From the NCBI GenBank assembly GCA_903890595.1, contig CAITBU010000050.1, forward strand, positions 1 through 8,167: a stretch of 8,167 nucleotides of DNA, in the 5' to 3' direction. The first letter of the stretch is position 1, and every line of letters begins with the position of its first letter. The notes under the pieces were generated by a model. That model saw only the letters and a list, made by a program, of their open reading frames with translations, was not told where the DNA came from and made no database searches. This document shows positions 1 to 6,279 of the stretch, one piece after another. The position numbers and the translations under genes were made by a program. This stretch comes from an uncultured Holophagaceae bacterium. GTDB lineage: Bacteria; Acidobacteriota; Holophagae; Holophagales; Holophagaceae.

Positions 1-165
1 GACTTCCTGCTGGGCCTCCTGGACCGGGCCGGGGGCAATGTCAGCCTGGCGGCCAGGCTCGCCGGCAAGGAGCGCCGCAGCCTGGGGAAGCTCCTCAAGA
101 AGCACGGGCTCGCCGCCGCAGCAGGCTCGGGCCGGACGCCCATCGGGGTGGGTCTGCCTGCTTAG
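1..165 (+). CDS. C-terminal end of a Fis-type HTH regulator, probably a sigma-54-dependent activator (partial)
   Basis: Only the last 54 codons are in the window; the gene starts upstream. The reading frame is open from base 1 and ends at TAG 163-165. The peptide contains GGNVSLAARLAG followed by RRSLGKLLKKHGL, which matches the Fis-type helix-turn-helix (HTH_8) at the C-terminus of NtrC-like enhancer-binding proteins (typically GNxxxAARxLGxxRxxLxxxLKxxG). In that family this domain binds upstream enhancer dyads while an AAA+ domain, which would lie outside the window, drives sigma-54 open-complex formation. The AAA+ domain cannot be seen, so a shorter Fis-like protein is possible. The next gene has a -24/-12 type promoter candidate and a dyad upstream, which supports the activator reading. 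A tail of about 16 small and glycine-rich residues follows the HTH. Confidence 0.75.
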   Translation, partial: DFLLGLLDRAGGNVSLAARLAGKERRSLGKLLKKHGLAAAAGSGRTPIGVGLPA

Positions 166-224
166 GGTGGGTGCATTTTGACCCAGGGTGAGTCGGTCCG
201 GTGGGGGTGACTCCCCGGCGATGG

Positions 225-244
225 GGCCAGGCAGGGGCCTGGCC
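225..244. promoter_or_regulatory. Perfect dyad, candidate enhancer site for the upstream Fis-type regulator
   Basis: GGCCAGG (225-231) and CCTGGCC (238-244) form a perfect 7-bp inverted repeat around a 6-base centre. No T-tract follows, so it is a poor intrinsic terminator. Its centre lies about 120 bases before the start point predicted from the candidate sigma-54 promoter, a usual distance for enhancer-binding proteins. A second, weaker dyad (GGGG 204-207, CCCC 213-216) lies just upstream. The regulatory role is inferred from position and symmetry only. Confidence 0.35.
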
Positions 245-328
245 GGTTCAAAGGCGCCCCAATGCTGTCAACGGTTTGGATGGTTTGTTGCTCTCCGGGG
301 CACCCACCCTCCCCCATGACGGACAGCG

Positions 329-345
329 TTGGCGTGCAGGTTGCC
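329..345 (+). promoter_or_regulatory. Candidate sigma-54 (-24/-12) promoter for the C1 peptidase unit
   Basis: The string TTGGCGTGCAGGTTGCC fits the sigma-54 pattern TTGGCACG-N4-TTGC except at two bases of the first box. The invariant GG (331-332) and GC (343-344) are separated by exactly 10 bases, as the family requires. Transcription would begin near base 356, giving a leader of about 29 bases before the GTG at 385. The neighbouring upstream gene ends in a Fis-type HTH of the kind carried by sigma-54 activators, which makes the match more credible than a chance hit. Confidence 0.5.
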
Positions 346-384
346 AGTGGTGAAGTCTCATCCCCCCACTGAATGGAGGCCACC

Positions 385-1092
385 GTGCCGAACGACCCCA
401 AAGACCACCGCATTAGCGTGATCCCGGAACACCCTTCCAAGCATGGTGGACGCCTGGGCCGCCACCTTCACTTTGACGAGCGCAGCCGTGGGTTCCAGGT
501 TCAGCTGGCCCCGGACGCGGCCATCCAGACCCGCATCTGGGCCCGTCCCACCAAGCCCTTCAGCCAGGGGGAGCTGGGCTCCTGCACCGGAAATGGCGCC
601 GTGGGGGTCATCTGCTCAAAGCCCTACCGGCATACGGGGATCCGCTACACCGAGATTCTGGCCCGGAAGGTCTACGCCCTGGCCACCAAGCTGGACACCG
701 TCGCCGGCGTCTGGCCCCCCACGGACAATGGCTCCACGGTGCTGGGTGCCATGAAGGCGCTGCGGGAAATGGGGCTCACCAAGGGCTACCACTGGTGCTT
801 CGGGCTGGATGATGTCCTGAAGACCCTGTCGACCACGGGCCCCGTGGAAGTGGGCCTGAACTGGTACGAGGGCTTTGACAAGCCGGATGCCAGTGGCCTG
901 GCCAAGGTGAGCGGCGAGATACGGGGTGGCCACGCCTTCGAGCTGATTGGCGTGGATGCGGAAAAGAAGCTGGTGTGGGCCGTCAACTCCTGGGGCTCCG
1001 ACTGGGGCCTGAAGGGCCGCTTCGCCTTCTCCTGGAAGGACCTGGACCGCCTCCTCCACGAGGACGGCGAAGCCTCCACGGTGACGATGTAG
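385..1092 (+). CDS. C1 (papain-fold) cysteine peptidase, cytosolic
   Basis: A papain-like peptidase. Numbered from an in-frame ATG at 373, the catalytic set is complete: oxyanion Gln65 in SQGELGSCTGNG, nucleophile Cys71 six residues later as in papain, His187 in GGHAFELIGVD and Asn205 in AVNSWGSDWG. At about 235 residues it is a bare catalytic domain. I see no signal peptide, no propeptide and no membrane segment, so it probably works in the cytoplasm and is not a secreted zymogen. I prefer GTG 385 as the start because TGGAGG (374-379) sits 5 bases before it; ATG 373 has no Shine-Dalgarno and would only add four residues. A sigma-54 type promoter candidate lies upstream, and a large membrane protein follows after 74 bases on the same strand. 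Substrate unknown. The family call is firm; the role is open. Confidence 0.92.
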   Translation: MPNDPKDHRISVIPEHPSKHGGRLGRHLHFDERSRGFQVQLAPDAAIQTRIWARPTKPFSQGELGSCTGNGAVGVICSKPYRHTGIRYTEILARKVYALATKLDTVAGVWPPTDNGSTVLGAMKALREMGLTKGYHWCFGLDDVLKTLSTTGPVEVGLNWYEGFDKPDASGLAKVSGEIRGGHAFELIGVDAEKKLVWAVNSWGSDWGLKGRFAFSWKDLDRLLHEDGEASTVTM

Positions 1093-1110
1093 GCGCACTG
1101 GCTAGGCTGA

Positions 1111-1135
1111 CGCCAGGGCCCCCGGAGCCCTGGTG
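1111..1135. other. Hairpin in the gap between peptidase and membrane-protein genes
   Basis: CCAGGGC (1113-1119) pairs with GCCCTGG (1127-1133), and two more pairs (one G-U) extend the stem to nine. The loop is 7 bases. No run of T follows, so it is not a classical terminator. It could lower read-through or protect the 3' end of the peptidase message. It lies 21 bases before the G-rich ribosome-binding stretch of the next gene. Confidence 0.3.
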
Positions 1136-1166
1136 GCCCTGGCATTGAACCGGTCCGGGGGTGCCC

Positions 1167-4100
1167 ATGAGCAAGGCCTTTTCACCCTTCACCCTGGGCG
1201 TGGGAGTCACAGCCATGCTGGCCCTGGCCCCCGGGTTGGGCCTCGGTCCCAAGTCGCCTCCCTCCACCGCCGTAGCGGGGGGGGAGGCGCCGATTGTCGG
1301 TGAGGGGAAGCTCCCCCGGGCCGAAGGGGCTGAGGCCCTTCTGGAGCAGTGCCTGGCAGAGCGCCCCAGGGTGGGCGAAGCCACCATGGGAGCCACCATC
1401 CTCACCCTGCCTGATCCCCAGCGCACCCGCATGGGGTTCTGGTTCGACCTGCGATTGCATGCGGTGCAACGAGCCTTCAAGGACTGCGGGTTCCTGCCCA
1501 GGGCCTACTTCCTGCCCTGGGAGGCCAAGGCCAAGGAAGCATCTGCCCCGGGGCGCTCTTCGGGGTTTCCAGACGCAAGCCCCGGGCTTATCTGGTTTGC
1601 CCGTGAGCGGGCCGCTGGGGAACCTCCAGGGGCTCCCACGGCCTATCACGCCCTCTTCATCGTGGGAGAGAGCCAGCTGATCGGCATCAACCGGAAGGCC
1701 ATGGCCAGTGCCCTGAACCTGGCTGGGAAGGCCCTGGGTCCGCCGGGGGATCGCGCTGTCACTGTTCTGGGCCCCCAGTTCTCGGGTAGCCTCACCTCCC
1801 TGGGTGCCGCACTGGAGGTCCACCTGCGCACCCCGGCGGCCCCCTCCATCCGAATTCAGGGCACCACCACCCTGGATGCCCGGGCGGCGGAGGCCCTGCG
1901 CACCATGGCTGGTGGGGTTGCACCACCCCGCCTAACCGTCTCCAGCTGGCTGTGCAACCTGTCGGGCTCCGCCAAGAACGACCTATTGCGGTGGTACATC
2001 AAGGAGGCTGGATGGCCGGAGCCCAGCACCAAGATGGCCATCTTCACCGAGTCGAACACAGTCTACGGGGTCGGTACCACCCAGGGCGACCAGATCGCCA
2101 CGGTCCTTTTCCCCATGGGCCTCTCCCGCTTGAGGGCGGAGCGCCACGCCATGGAGCGTGGCATCGCCAAGGGGGACGAGGCCATGGAACTCGTGCTGCC
2201 TTCGACCCTGCTGGGGCCCTCGGAGGAGGACGCCAACCGGGGGATGGACACCCTCCCGCAGTTCGCCTCGGACACCATCCGCAACGCCGAGCTGACCCTC
2301 GCCGGAACCATCGTGAGCCTGGCACGGCGCGGCTACACCCACATCGGAATATCTGCCTCCGACCCCCAGGACCTTATCTTCCTGGCCGAGCGGATCAGGG
2401 CCTACCACCCCAGCTGCACGCTCTTCACCACCAGCGGCAACCACCTGCTGTTCGCCCACCCCAACTTCAGCAGCGCCATGGATGGGATGGTGCTGTTCGG
2501 CGGCTACCCCCTAACCGATCCCATGCGGGCGATCTCCCTCAAGGACAAGGACCTGGAATCGCCCGTTCGGTTCACCTCTGAGGGCGAGTACGCCGCCTAC
2601 TACGCCGCCCTTCTGGCCCTGGAGCCCTCCCGGGCAGAGGCACCGGATCGGCGCTTCTGGGGGAAGCAAGGGCTGGTCTCGATGGTGAAGTCAGGCAACA
2701 TCTGGCCCCTTCGCCATGGCGGGGTTCAGGTGACCGCAAGCGGAGTCACCCACTGGGAGCGGGGCCTGGACGCTCAATACCTCACCGCCGCCCAAGCCAG
2801 CCCGGACCTGGCCCGCTATGCCCTCTCCCGCCTGCAGCAACTGAGCCTGCTGGTGGTCTTGCTGGGGGGGATCGCCTGGTGGTGCTTCCTGAGGCCTCTG
2901 GACGAAGTGCGGGGCGTCCCGGCGCCGGCCTCAGGGCTCCGGTCCTACCTCAATCTGGTGGCGGGCTCGGTGCTGGCCATGGCGGTCCTGGCCCTGCTTG
3001 GGGTGGGCTACCTCCTCCCCCTCGCCGTCCTGCTGAAGGCCCCCGTGGGTAATGTCACCTTTCTGTATGTGAACCTGCTCCTGCTGGCGGGGTTCCTGGC
3101 CCTGGCCGCACGGGCCCTTCAGGGCTGGCTGGGGTGGGGGCGAACCGTTCTCCTTCTCGCCCTGGCGTTGCTGCCCGCTGCGGGGGTGGGGCTGTGGGGG
3201 TGGTTCCACTTCCTGACCTTCATGCCGGGCTACCTCCGCTTCACCTCCCCGGGCCGAGGGGTGTCGATCCTGCCCGCCTTCCTGGCCCTGACCTCGGCCC
3301 TCGCCCTCATCCTGCGCACTCGGTTTGATGTCCGGCGCCAGGGGCACGCCGCCCTCTGGCCCGCTCCATTGGGGCTCTCGGAGGTCCACGGCTTGCCGCT
3401 CCGGCACCTTCGCAGGCTCCGCTACCAGACTTGGAGCTACCTCCTTGTCGGCGTGCTGCTGGCCTTCCAGTGGCTGCTGCAGGGGGGCGTGATCCGCACC
3501 CTCATGGAGGTCCAGGGTGTGGCCGCCTTGGCGGTGGCGGTGGGGGGCTGCATCTTCATCACTTCTCTGGCCCTGTTTTGGCAGCTCCACCGGGGCTGGG
3601 GGGAGCTGGCCCGCATCCTGGACGAGCTGAACGTCGCCCCCTATCGGGCCGCCTTCGCCGAGGCCGGCAGGCTGATGGAGTGGAACGCCATGCGGGCCCT
3701 GGGCCGCGGCCTCGAGACCCATCGCTCCAGCCGGCGCGGGCGGGAGCTGATGGAAGCCCAGCAGGGCTGGGCGGGAGTAGCCGTTCCGGCCTTCGCCGAG
3801 GGACTCGCTGCCCTCCACCGCGAGGAGGCCAGTGTTCCACCCAGCCGAGAATCCCTGAACGGCTACGCCCGCTGGCAGTTCCGCATGCGGGTGGCGGGCC
3901 TGATGACCCTCTGCGGCGACCACCTGCAGGGAGCCTGTCGCCTGCACCCAGAGGAGGCTGCCTGCCACCGGGAGGACTTGAATCTGTTCTCGGCCCTGCG
4001 CGCCGTGATCTTCCTCCGCCAGGCCTTCCTCGTTTCACGTCACCTCCTGGTGGGCTCCCTGGGCTCGCTGCTCCTGCTCCTGTTTGGCCTGGCAGCCCTT

Positions 4101-4379
4101 GATTTCCAGCCCAAGGTGGACGCCATCGCCGTCCTCGGTGCCGTCCTGCTGGTCATGGCCGGGTGGGTGACCCTGCGGATCATACAGGTGGAGCGGGATC
4201 CGCTCCTCTGCCTCATGGAAGGGACCGACCCCGGCAAGGTGCAGCTGAGCTTGGGGCTGGTGGAGAACGGCATCCGCTTTGTCCTGGTGCCCCTGGTCCT
4301 CCTGCTGGCGACCTTCAGCCCTGCGTTGGGCGGGCTGTTGACCCAGGTCTTCAACCCCCTCGTGCACCTGCTGAAGTGA
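1167..4379 (+). CDS. Large polytopic membrane protein with an extracytoplasmic periplasmic-binding-like domain, function unknown
   Basis: About 1070 residues; I cannot name a family. Residues ~5-30 form a weak signal/anchor followed by a large soluble part to ~555. This part carries motifs recalling type 1 periplasmic-binding folds: TVLGPQFSGS (~200), AIFTESNTVYGVG (~292), GYTHIGISASDPQDLIFLAE (~390) and FTTSGNH then MVLFGGYP (~420-448). About ten hydrophobic segments follow, near 556-575, 595-625 (perhaps two), 630-650, 660-682, 698-718, 756-774, 784-806, 958-978, 984-1002 and 1036-1060. The stretch ~807-957 between them is polar, Arg/Glu-rich and likely cytoplasmic. ATG 1167 is preferred: GGGGG at 1157-1161 lies 5 bases before it and overlaps the alternative GTG at 1161. 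It is probably cotranscribed with the peptidase. The layout suggests a ligand sensor or transport-like receptor, but the binding-fold similarity is by eye. No transporter ATPase or kinase domain is visible. Confidence 0.85.
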   Translation: MSKAFSPFTLGVGVTAMLALAPGLGLGPKSPPSTAVAGGEAPIVGEGKLPRAEGAEALLEQCLAERPRVGEATMGATILTLPDPQRTRMGFWFDLRLHAVQRAFKDCGFLPRAYFLPWEAKAKEASAPGRSSGFPDASPGLIWFARERAAGEPPGAPTAYHALFIVGESQLIGINRKAMASALNLAGKALGPPGDRAVTVLGPQFSGSLTSLGAALEVHLRTPAAPSIRIQGTTTLDARAAEALRTMAGGVAPPRLTVSSWLCNLSGSAKNDLLRWYIKEAGWPEPSTKMAIFTESNTVYGVGTTQGDQIATVLFPMGLSRLRAERHAMERGIAKGDEAMELVLPSTLLGPSEEDANRGMDTLPQFASDTIRNAELTLAGTIVSLARRGYTHIGISASDPQDLIFLAERIRAYHPSCTLFTTSGNHLLFAHPNFSSAMDGMVLFGGYPLTDPMRAISLKDKDLESPVRFTSEGEYAAYYAALLALEPSRAEAPDRRFWGKQGLVSMVKSGNIWPLRHGGVQVTASGVTHWERGLDAQYLTAAQASPDLARYALSRLQQLSLLVVLLGGIAWWCFLRPLDEVRGVPAPASGLRSYLNLVAGSVLAMAVLALLGVGYLLPLAVLLKAPVGNVTFLYVNLLLLAGFLALAARALQGWLGWGRTVLLLALALLPAAGVGLWGWFHFLTFMPGYLRFTSPGRGVSILPAFLALTSALALILRTRFDVRRQGHAALWPAPLGLSEVHGLPLRHLRRLRYQTWSYLLVGVLLAFQWLLQGGVIRTLMEVQGVAALAVAVGGCIFITSLALFWQLHRGWGELARILDELNVAPYRAAFAEAGRLMEWNAMRALGRGLETHRSSRRGRELMEAQQGWAGVAVPAFAEGLAALHREEASVPPSRESLNGYARWQFRMRVAGLMTLCGDHLQGACRLHPEEAACHREDLNLFSALRAVIFLRQAFLVSRHLLVGSLGSLLLLLFGLAALDFQPKVDAIAVLGAVLLVMAGWVTLRIIQVERDPLLCLMEGTDPGKVQLSLGLVENGIRFVLVPLVLLLATFSPALGGLLTQVFNPLVHLLK

Positions 4380-4431
4380 GCCTATGGGCAAGGGCAGAAC
4401 GGGTCAAAAGGAGGTTCCATCCCCTTGCGGA

Positions 4432-4441
4432 GGATTAATCC
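4432..4441. promoter_or_regulatory. Ten-base palindrome next to a start codon
   Basis: GGATTAATCC is a perfect palindrome lying immediately before ATG 4443 and overlapping its Shine-Dalgarno GGAGG (4429-4433). A stronger ribosome-binding string, AAAAGGAGG, lies at 4406-4414. The palindrome could be an operator at the head of the decayed operon, but a 10-base palindrome can occur by chance. Confidence 0.2.
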
Positions 4442-4442
4442 A

Positions 4443-4618
4443 ATGCTGCGGCCTTCCGGTATACCACCTGACCGCCTCTTCCCAACCCCGTCCGGGAACG
4501 CCTGATTCTCGGCCCCCCGGATCTGCAACTGGACCGCATCGATCTGCACCCAAGCGAGAGGCCAGACCTTCCGAAGCACTCCCCTGTCTCCATGGAGAGA
4601 AGGGGAGCGCTCCAATGA
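4443..4618 (+). pseudogene. Remnant of an unrecognised gene at the head of the copper operon
   Basis: ATG 4443 with GGAGG nine bases upstream opens a frame reading MLRPSGIPPDRLFPTPSGNA and stopping at 4503-4505. A second frame is open from 4472 and reads RERLILGPPDLQLDRIDL onwards to a TGA at 4616-4618. That TGA overlaps the ATG at 4615 of the next remnant as ATGA, a typical operon junction, and most third codon positions are G or C as in true genes here. I read this as the start and end of one gene joined out of frame, by a frameshift or an internal deletion. I do not recognise the product. A chance open frame in GC-rich DNA cannot be excluded. Confidence 0.35.
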
Positions 4619-4801
4619 ACTTGAGGAAGGTGACATCTTTGACAGCCCTGCTGTCCTTTACCGTCCTGGTGAGCACGGGATCGCGCCAAGCGGATCAGCC
4701 TGGCCAGGCCCGATTTCCTGGTGGCGACTGGACTGACGGCGCTCTTTGTCGTTGGTCCACTCTTCGGTTGGCCAGCCTTCCAGCGGCACTCTGCGAAGTA
4801 G
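4615..4801 (+). pseudogene. Remnant of a DUF4405-type membrane protein gene, internal part lost
   Basis: ATG 4615 has AGGGGAG (4601-4607) seven bases upstream. The peptide begins MNLRKVTSLTALLSFTVLV, closely resembling the first helix of DUF4405 membrane proteins, which usually continue into a conserved periplasmic loop and further helices over about 120-150 residues. Here the sequence after STG (near 4673) makes no sense in that frame. The +1 frame, open from 4673, instead reads AKRISLARPDFLVATGLTAL and FVVGPLFGWPAFQRHSAK to TAG 4799-4801, which looks like the last helix and tail of such a protein. Start and end therefore survive while roughly 60-90 codons between them are gone, with a frame change. 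The family is recognised from memory of its N-terminus. Read through in the first frame, the peptide becomes Cys/Arg/Pro-rich and unlike a protein. Confidence 0.55.
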
Positions 4802-4876
4802 GAATGGAGCAGGGGGGCCGAGCCTGCTGCCCCCGCGACAATTTGACGCAACTGCCACCGGAAGGGCGATGGCTAT

Positions 4877-4918
4877 GGTTGAGTGGAGGCGGGCGCTAAG
4901 GCCACCACCCACTCAATC
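4877..4918. other. Inverted repeat upstream of the NosL gene
   Basis: TTGAGTGG (4879-4886) and CCACTCAA (4909-4916) are perfect complements 22 bases apart. Two further outer pairs, one G-U, give a 10-bp stem. It ends 16 bases before the GAGGAG of the NosL gene and has no T-tract. It may be an operator or a leader hairpin; with the two upstream genes broken, it is the best candidate for local control of nosL-sco. Function is inferred from position only. Confidence 0.3.
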
Positions 4919-4947
4919 CCAACGAAGGAAAACCGAGGAGCCACGGC

Positions 4948-5463
4948 ATGAACCCGATCTCTCATCGATCCACACAAGCCCTGGCCATGCTGGTCCTCGG
5001 AGCCAGCAGTCTCATGGGTCAGCAGGCAGGCAAACCCGCTTCTGCTGCGGTCGTCCCAGGGACCGCTTCTGTCCAGGTCGAAGCCCCAGAGGCTTGCCAG
5101 CACTGTGGAATGAACCGAATTCGATTCTCCCGCAGCCGGATGCTGGTGAAGTACTCGGATGATTCCCAGGCCGGGACCTGCAGCCTTCGCTGCCTGGTGG
5201 TCGATCTGGACGCCAAGGGGAAGAAGACCGTCTCCGCCCTCTTTGTTGGCGACTACGGCGTGGAAGGGAATCCCCTGATCGATGCCCGGCTGGCCACCTG
5301 GGTGATCGGTGGCAAGCTCCGCGGGGTCATGACCCCAGTCGCAAAATGGGCTTTCGCAGCTCGGCCTGCCGCGGAGGCCTTCATCGCCGTGAATGGCGGT
5401 CAGCTGGCCACCTTTGCCGAGGCGGAGACAGCGGCGAGGGAGGACTTCAAGGGGAAGCGTTGA
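4948..5463 (+). CDS. nosL: NosL-family copper-binding protein, exported
   Basis: 171 residues. NosL proteins bind Cu(I) outside the cytoplasm and help deliver copper to nitrous oxide reductase; relatives occur beside other copper enzymes. Visible hallmarks are CQHCGM (Cys50, Cys53, Met55), the second pair CSLRC (Cys78, Cys82), LATWVIGGKLRGVMTP (Met128) and the tail AAEAFIAVNGGQLATFAEA. These fit the usual NosL pattern of CxxCGM, an RG-x-M region and a repeated SREEAEAF-like segment. An N-terminal signal peptide is likely (hydrophobic 11-24). Unlike most NosL proteins it has no lipobox cysteine, so it should be a free periplasmic protein or stay anchored by the uncleaved helix. The start is set by GAGGAG at 4935-4940. 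The stop overlaps the TTG start of the SCO gene, implying coupled translation. No nosZ or oxidase gene is in the window, so the client enzyme is unknown. Confidence 0.9.
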   Translation: MNPISHRSTQALAMLVLGASSLMGQQAGKPASAAVVPGTASVQVEAPEACQHCGMNRIRFSRSRMLVKYSDDSQAGTCSLRCLVVDLDAKGKKTVSALFVGDYGVEGNPLIDARLATWVIGGKLRGVMTPVAKWAFAARPAAEAFIAVNGGQLATFAEAETAAREDFKGKR

Positions 5464-6038
5464 CGCACGTCCAGGCGTTGGCTTGGGGCGTGAAGGCGTG
5501 CCTGCTGTTCTGCGCCCTGCTCCTGGCCGGGTGCGCACAAAAACCCTCCACGCCAACGAGGGTCGTGGACTTCCCCCTGTCGGCCTACCAGCTGATCGAT
5601 CAAGACGGCAGGGACGTTCACCTGGCAGGCACCTTCCCTGCGGATCGGCCCGTGGTGATCACCTTCATGTTCACCACCTGCAAAACAGACTGTCCGCAGT
5701 TGGCGGCCTCCTTCGCGACCCTACAGTCCCGGCTCGGGAGCGAAACGGGCAGGGTCCGATTGCTGGCCATCTCCCTCGACCCCGTGCAGGACTCACCCAA
5801 AGCCATGAAAGCCTTCCTGGCCCAGTTTCGAGCCAAGGAGGGCTGGGATTTCTACACGGGCAGCGACGCTGAACTGAGGCGACTCAGGCATGAGCTCATG
5901 GACAGGGTGCCGGGGGAAGGTCCGCTCATGCCCATCACCTTCCTGCGCTCTCCCCGGGACCAGCGGTGGATCCGCATTGCAGGTCAGCGTAGCTCATCGG
6001 AATTCATGGAAATCTGCGTGAAGGAAGGCGTCTTGTGA
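5460..6038 (+). CDS. SCO-family lipoprotein (thioredoxin fold), lacking the usual copper-ligand histidine
   Basis: 192 residues from TTG 5460. This start is chosen because AAGGGGA (5449-5455) precedes it and because it overlaps the NosL stop (TTGA), a sign of coupling; an in-frame ATG at 5346 would read out of the NosL gene. Residues 9-25 form a lipoprotein signal ending LLLAGC (Cys25). The SCO/SenC thioredoxin-like domain follows: ITFMFTTCKTDCPQ gives the CxxxC pair Cys74/Cys78, then RLLAISLDPVQDSPKAMKAF and GWDFYTG. SCO proteins carry copper to, or reduce cysteines of, the CuA site of cytochrome oxidase and similar enzymes. Their third copper ligand is a histidine in the C-terminal part. 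Here the matching stretch reads GPLMPITFLRSPRDQRW and there is no histidine at all after His144. It may act only as a thiol reductase. Pairing with NosL points to a periplasmic copper-site assembly unit. Confidence 0.9.
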   Translation: MTHVQALAWGVKACLLFCALLLAGCAQKPSTPTRVVDFPLSAYQLIDQDGRDVHLAGTFPADRPVVITFMFTTCKTDCPQLAASFATLQSRLGSETGRVRLLAISLDPVQDSPKAMKAFLAQFRAKEGWDFYTGSDAELRRLRHELMDRVPGEGPLMPITFLRSPRDQRWIRIAGQRSSSEFMEICVKEGVL

Positions 6039-6125
6039 CTCAATGAGTCGGCGTATATCGAGTCCCTCTGGTCCTAGGGGTGACCGAGAGCCGTCGCTGC
6101 AAGGCTTGCGAACCGCACGCTGCGA

Positions 6126-6198
6126 TTCGGAGTGAGTTTGGAGTGAGTTTGCCGTTTTTGGATTCATTTTTAGATCCGGCAAACAAACGAAAAGGCCC
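6126..6198 (+). repeat. Direct repeat copy A (~73 bp)
   Basis: This 73-base segment matches 6891-6962 at 62 of 73 positions (10 mismatches, one gap). It starts with a tandem duplication of an 11-base unit, GGAGTGAGTTT (6129-6139, 6140-6150), which is blurred but present in the other copy. It then has an inverted repeat, TTTGCCG (6148-6154) with CGGCAAA (6177-6183), and ends with AAACAAACGAAAAGGCCC, identical in both copies. Read on the minus strand the end is a T-rich tail like that of an intrinsic terminator, so copy A could end the glcG-like transcript. The two copies flank that one gene. Confidence 0.65.
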
Positions 6199-6279
6199 TT
6201 TATTGCGGAGCCTGGCCGATAACCAGGTTGGGTTTTGACAGGTCCTCGAACGCGATGCGCTGGCCAGGCCCCCGGGAAC

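Noticed and set aside
162..440. Minus-strand open frame of 92 codons in the gap before the C1 peptidase
   Set aside because: It overlaps the peptidase start, has no recognisable domain or ribosome site, and its composition is what an antisense frame of GC-rich DNA gives.
2931..3968. Minus-strand open frame of 345 codons inside the large membrane-protein gene
   Set aside because: It is rich in Gln, Gly, Pro and His with no domain. It mirrors the leucine-rich plus-strand frame, which encodes convincing membrane helices.
4384..4899. Continuous plus-strand frame of 171 codons as one real gene
   Set aside because: It joins a non-coding-looking start, the true N-terminus of the DUF4405 remnant and an out-of-frame tail; only the part from 4615 to about 4672 looks like protein.
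5346..5459. ATG 5346 as the start of the SCO gene
   Set aside because: The added residues are an out-of-frame reading of NosL and would hide the lipoprotein signal; TTG 5460 has a ribosome site and the coupling overlap.
6059..6077. tRNA-like string CGAGTCCCTCTGGTCCTA
   Set aside because: There is no matching T-stem or acceptor strand upstream, and no cloverleaf can be drawn on either strand.
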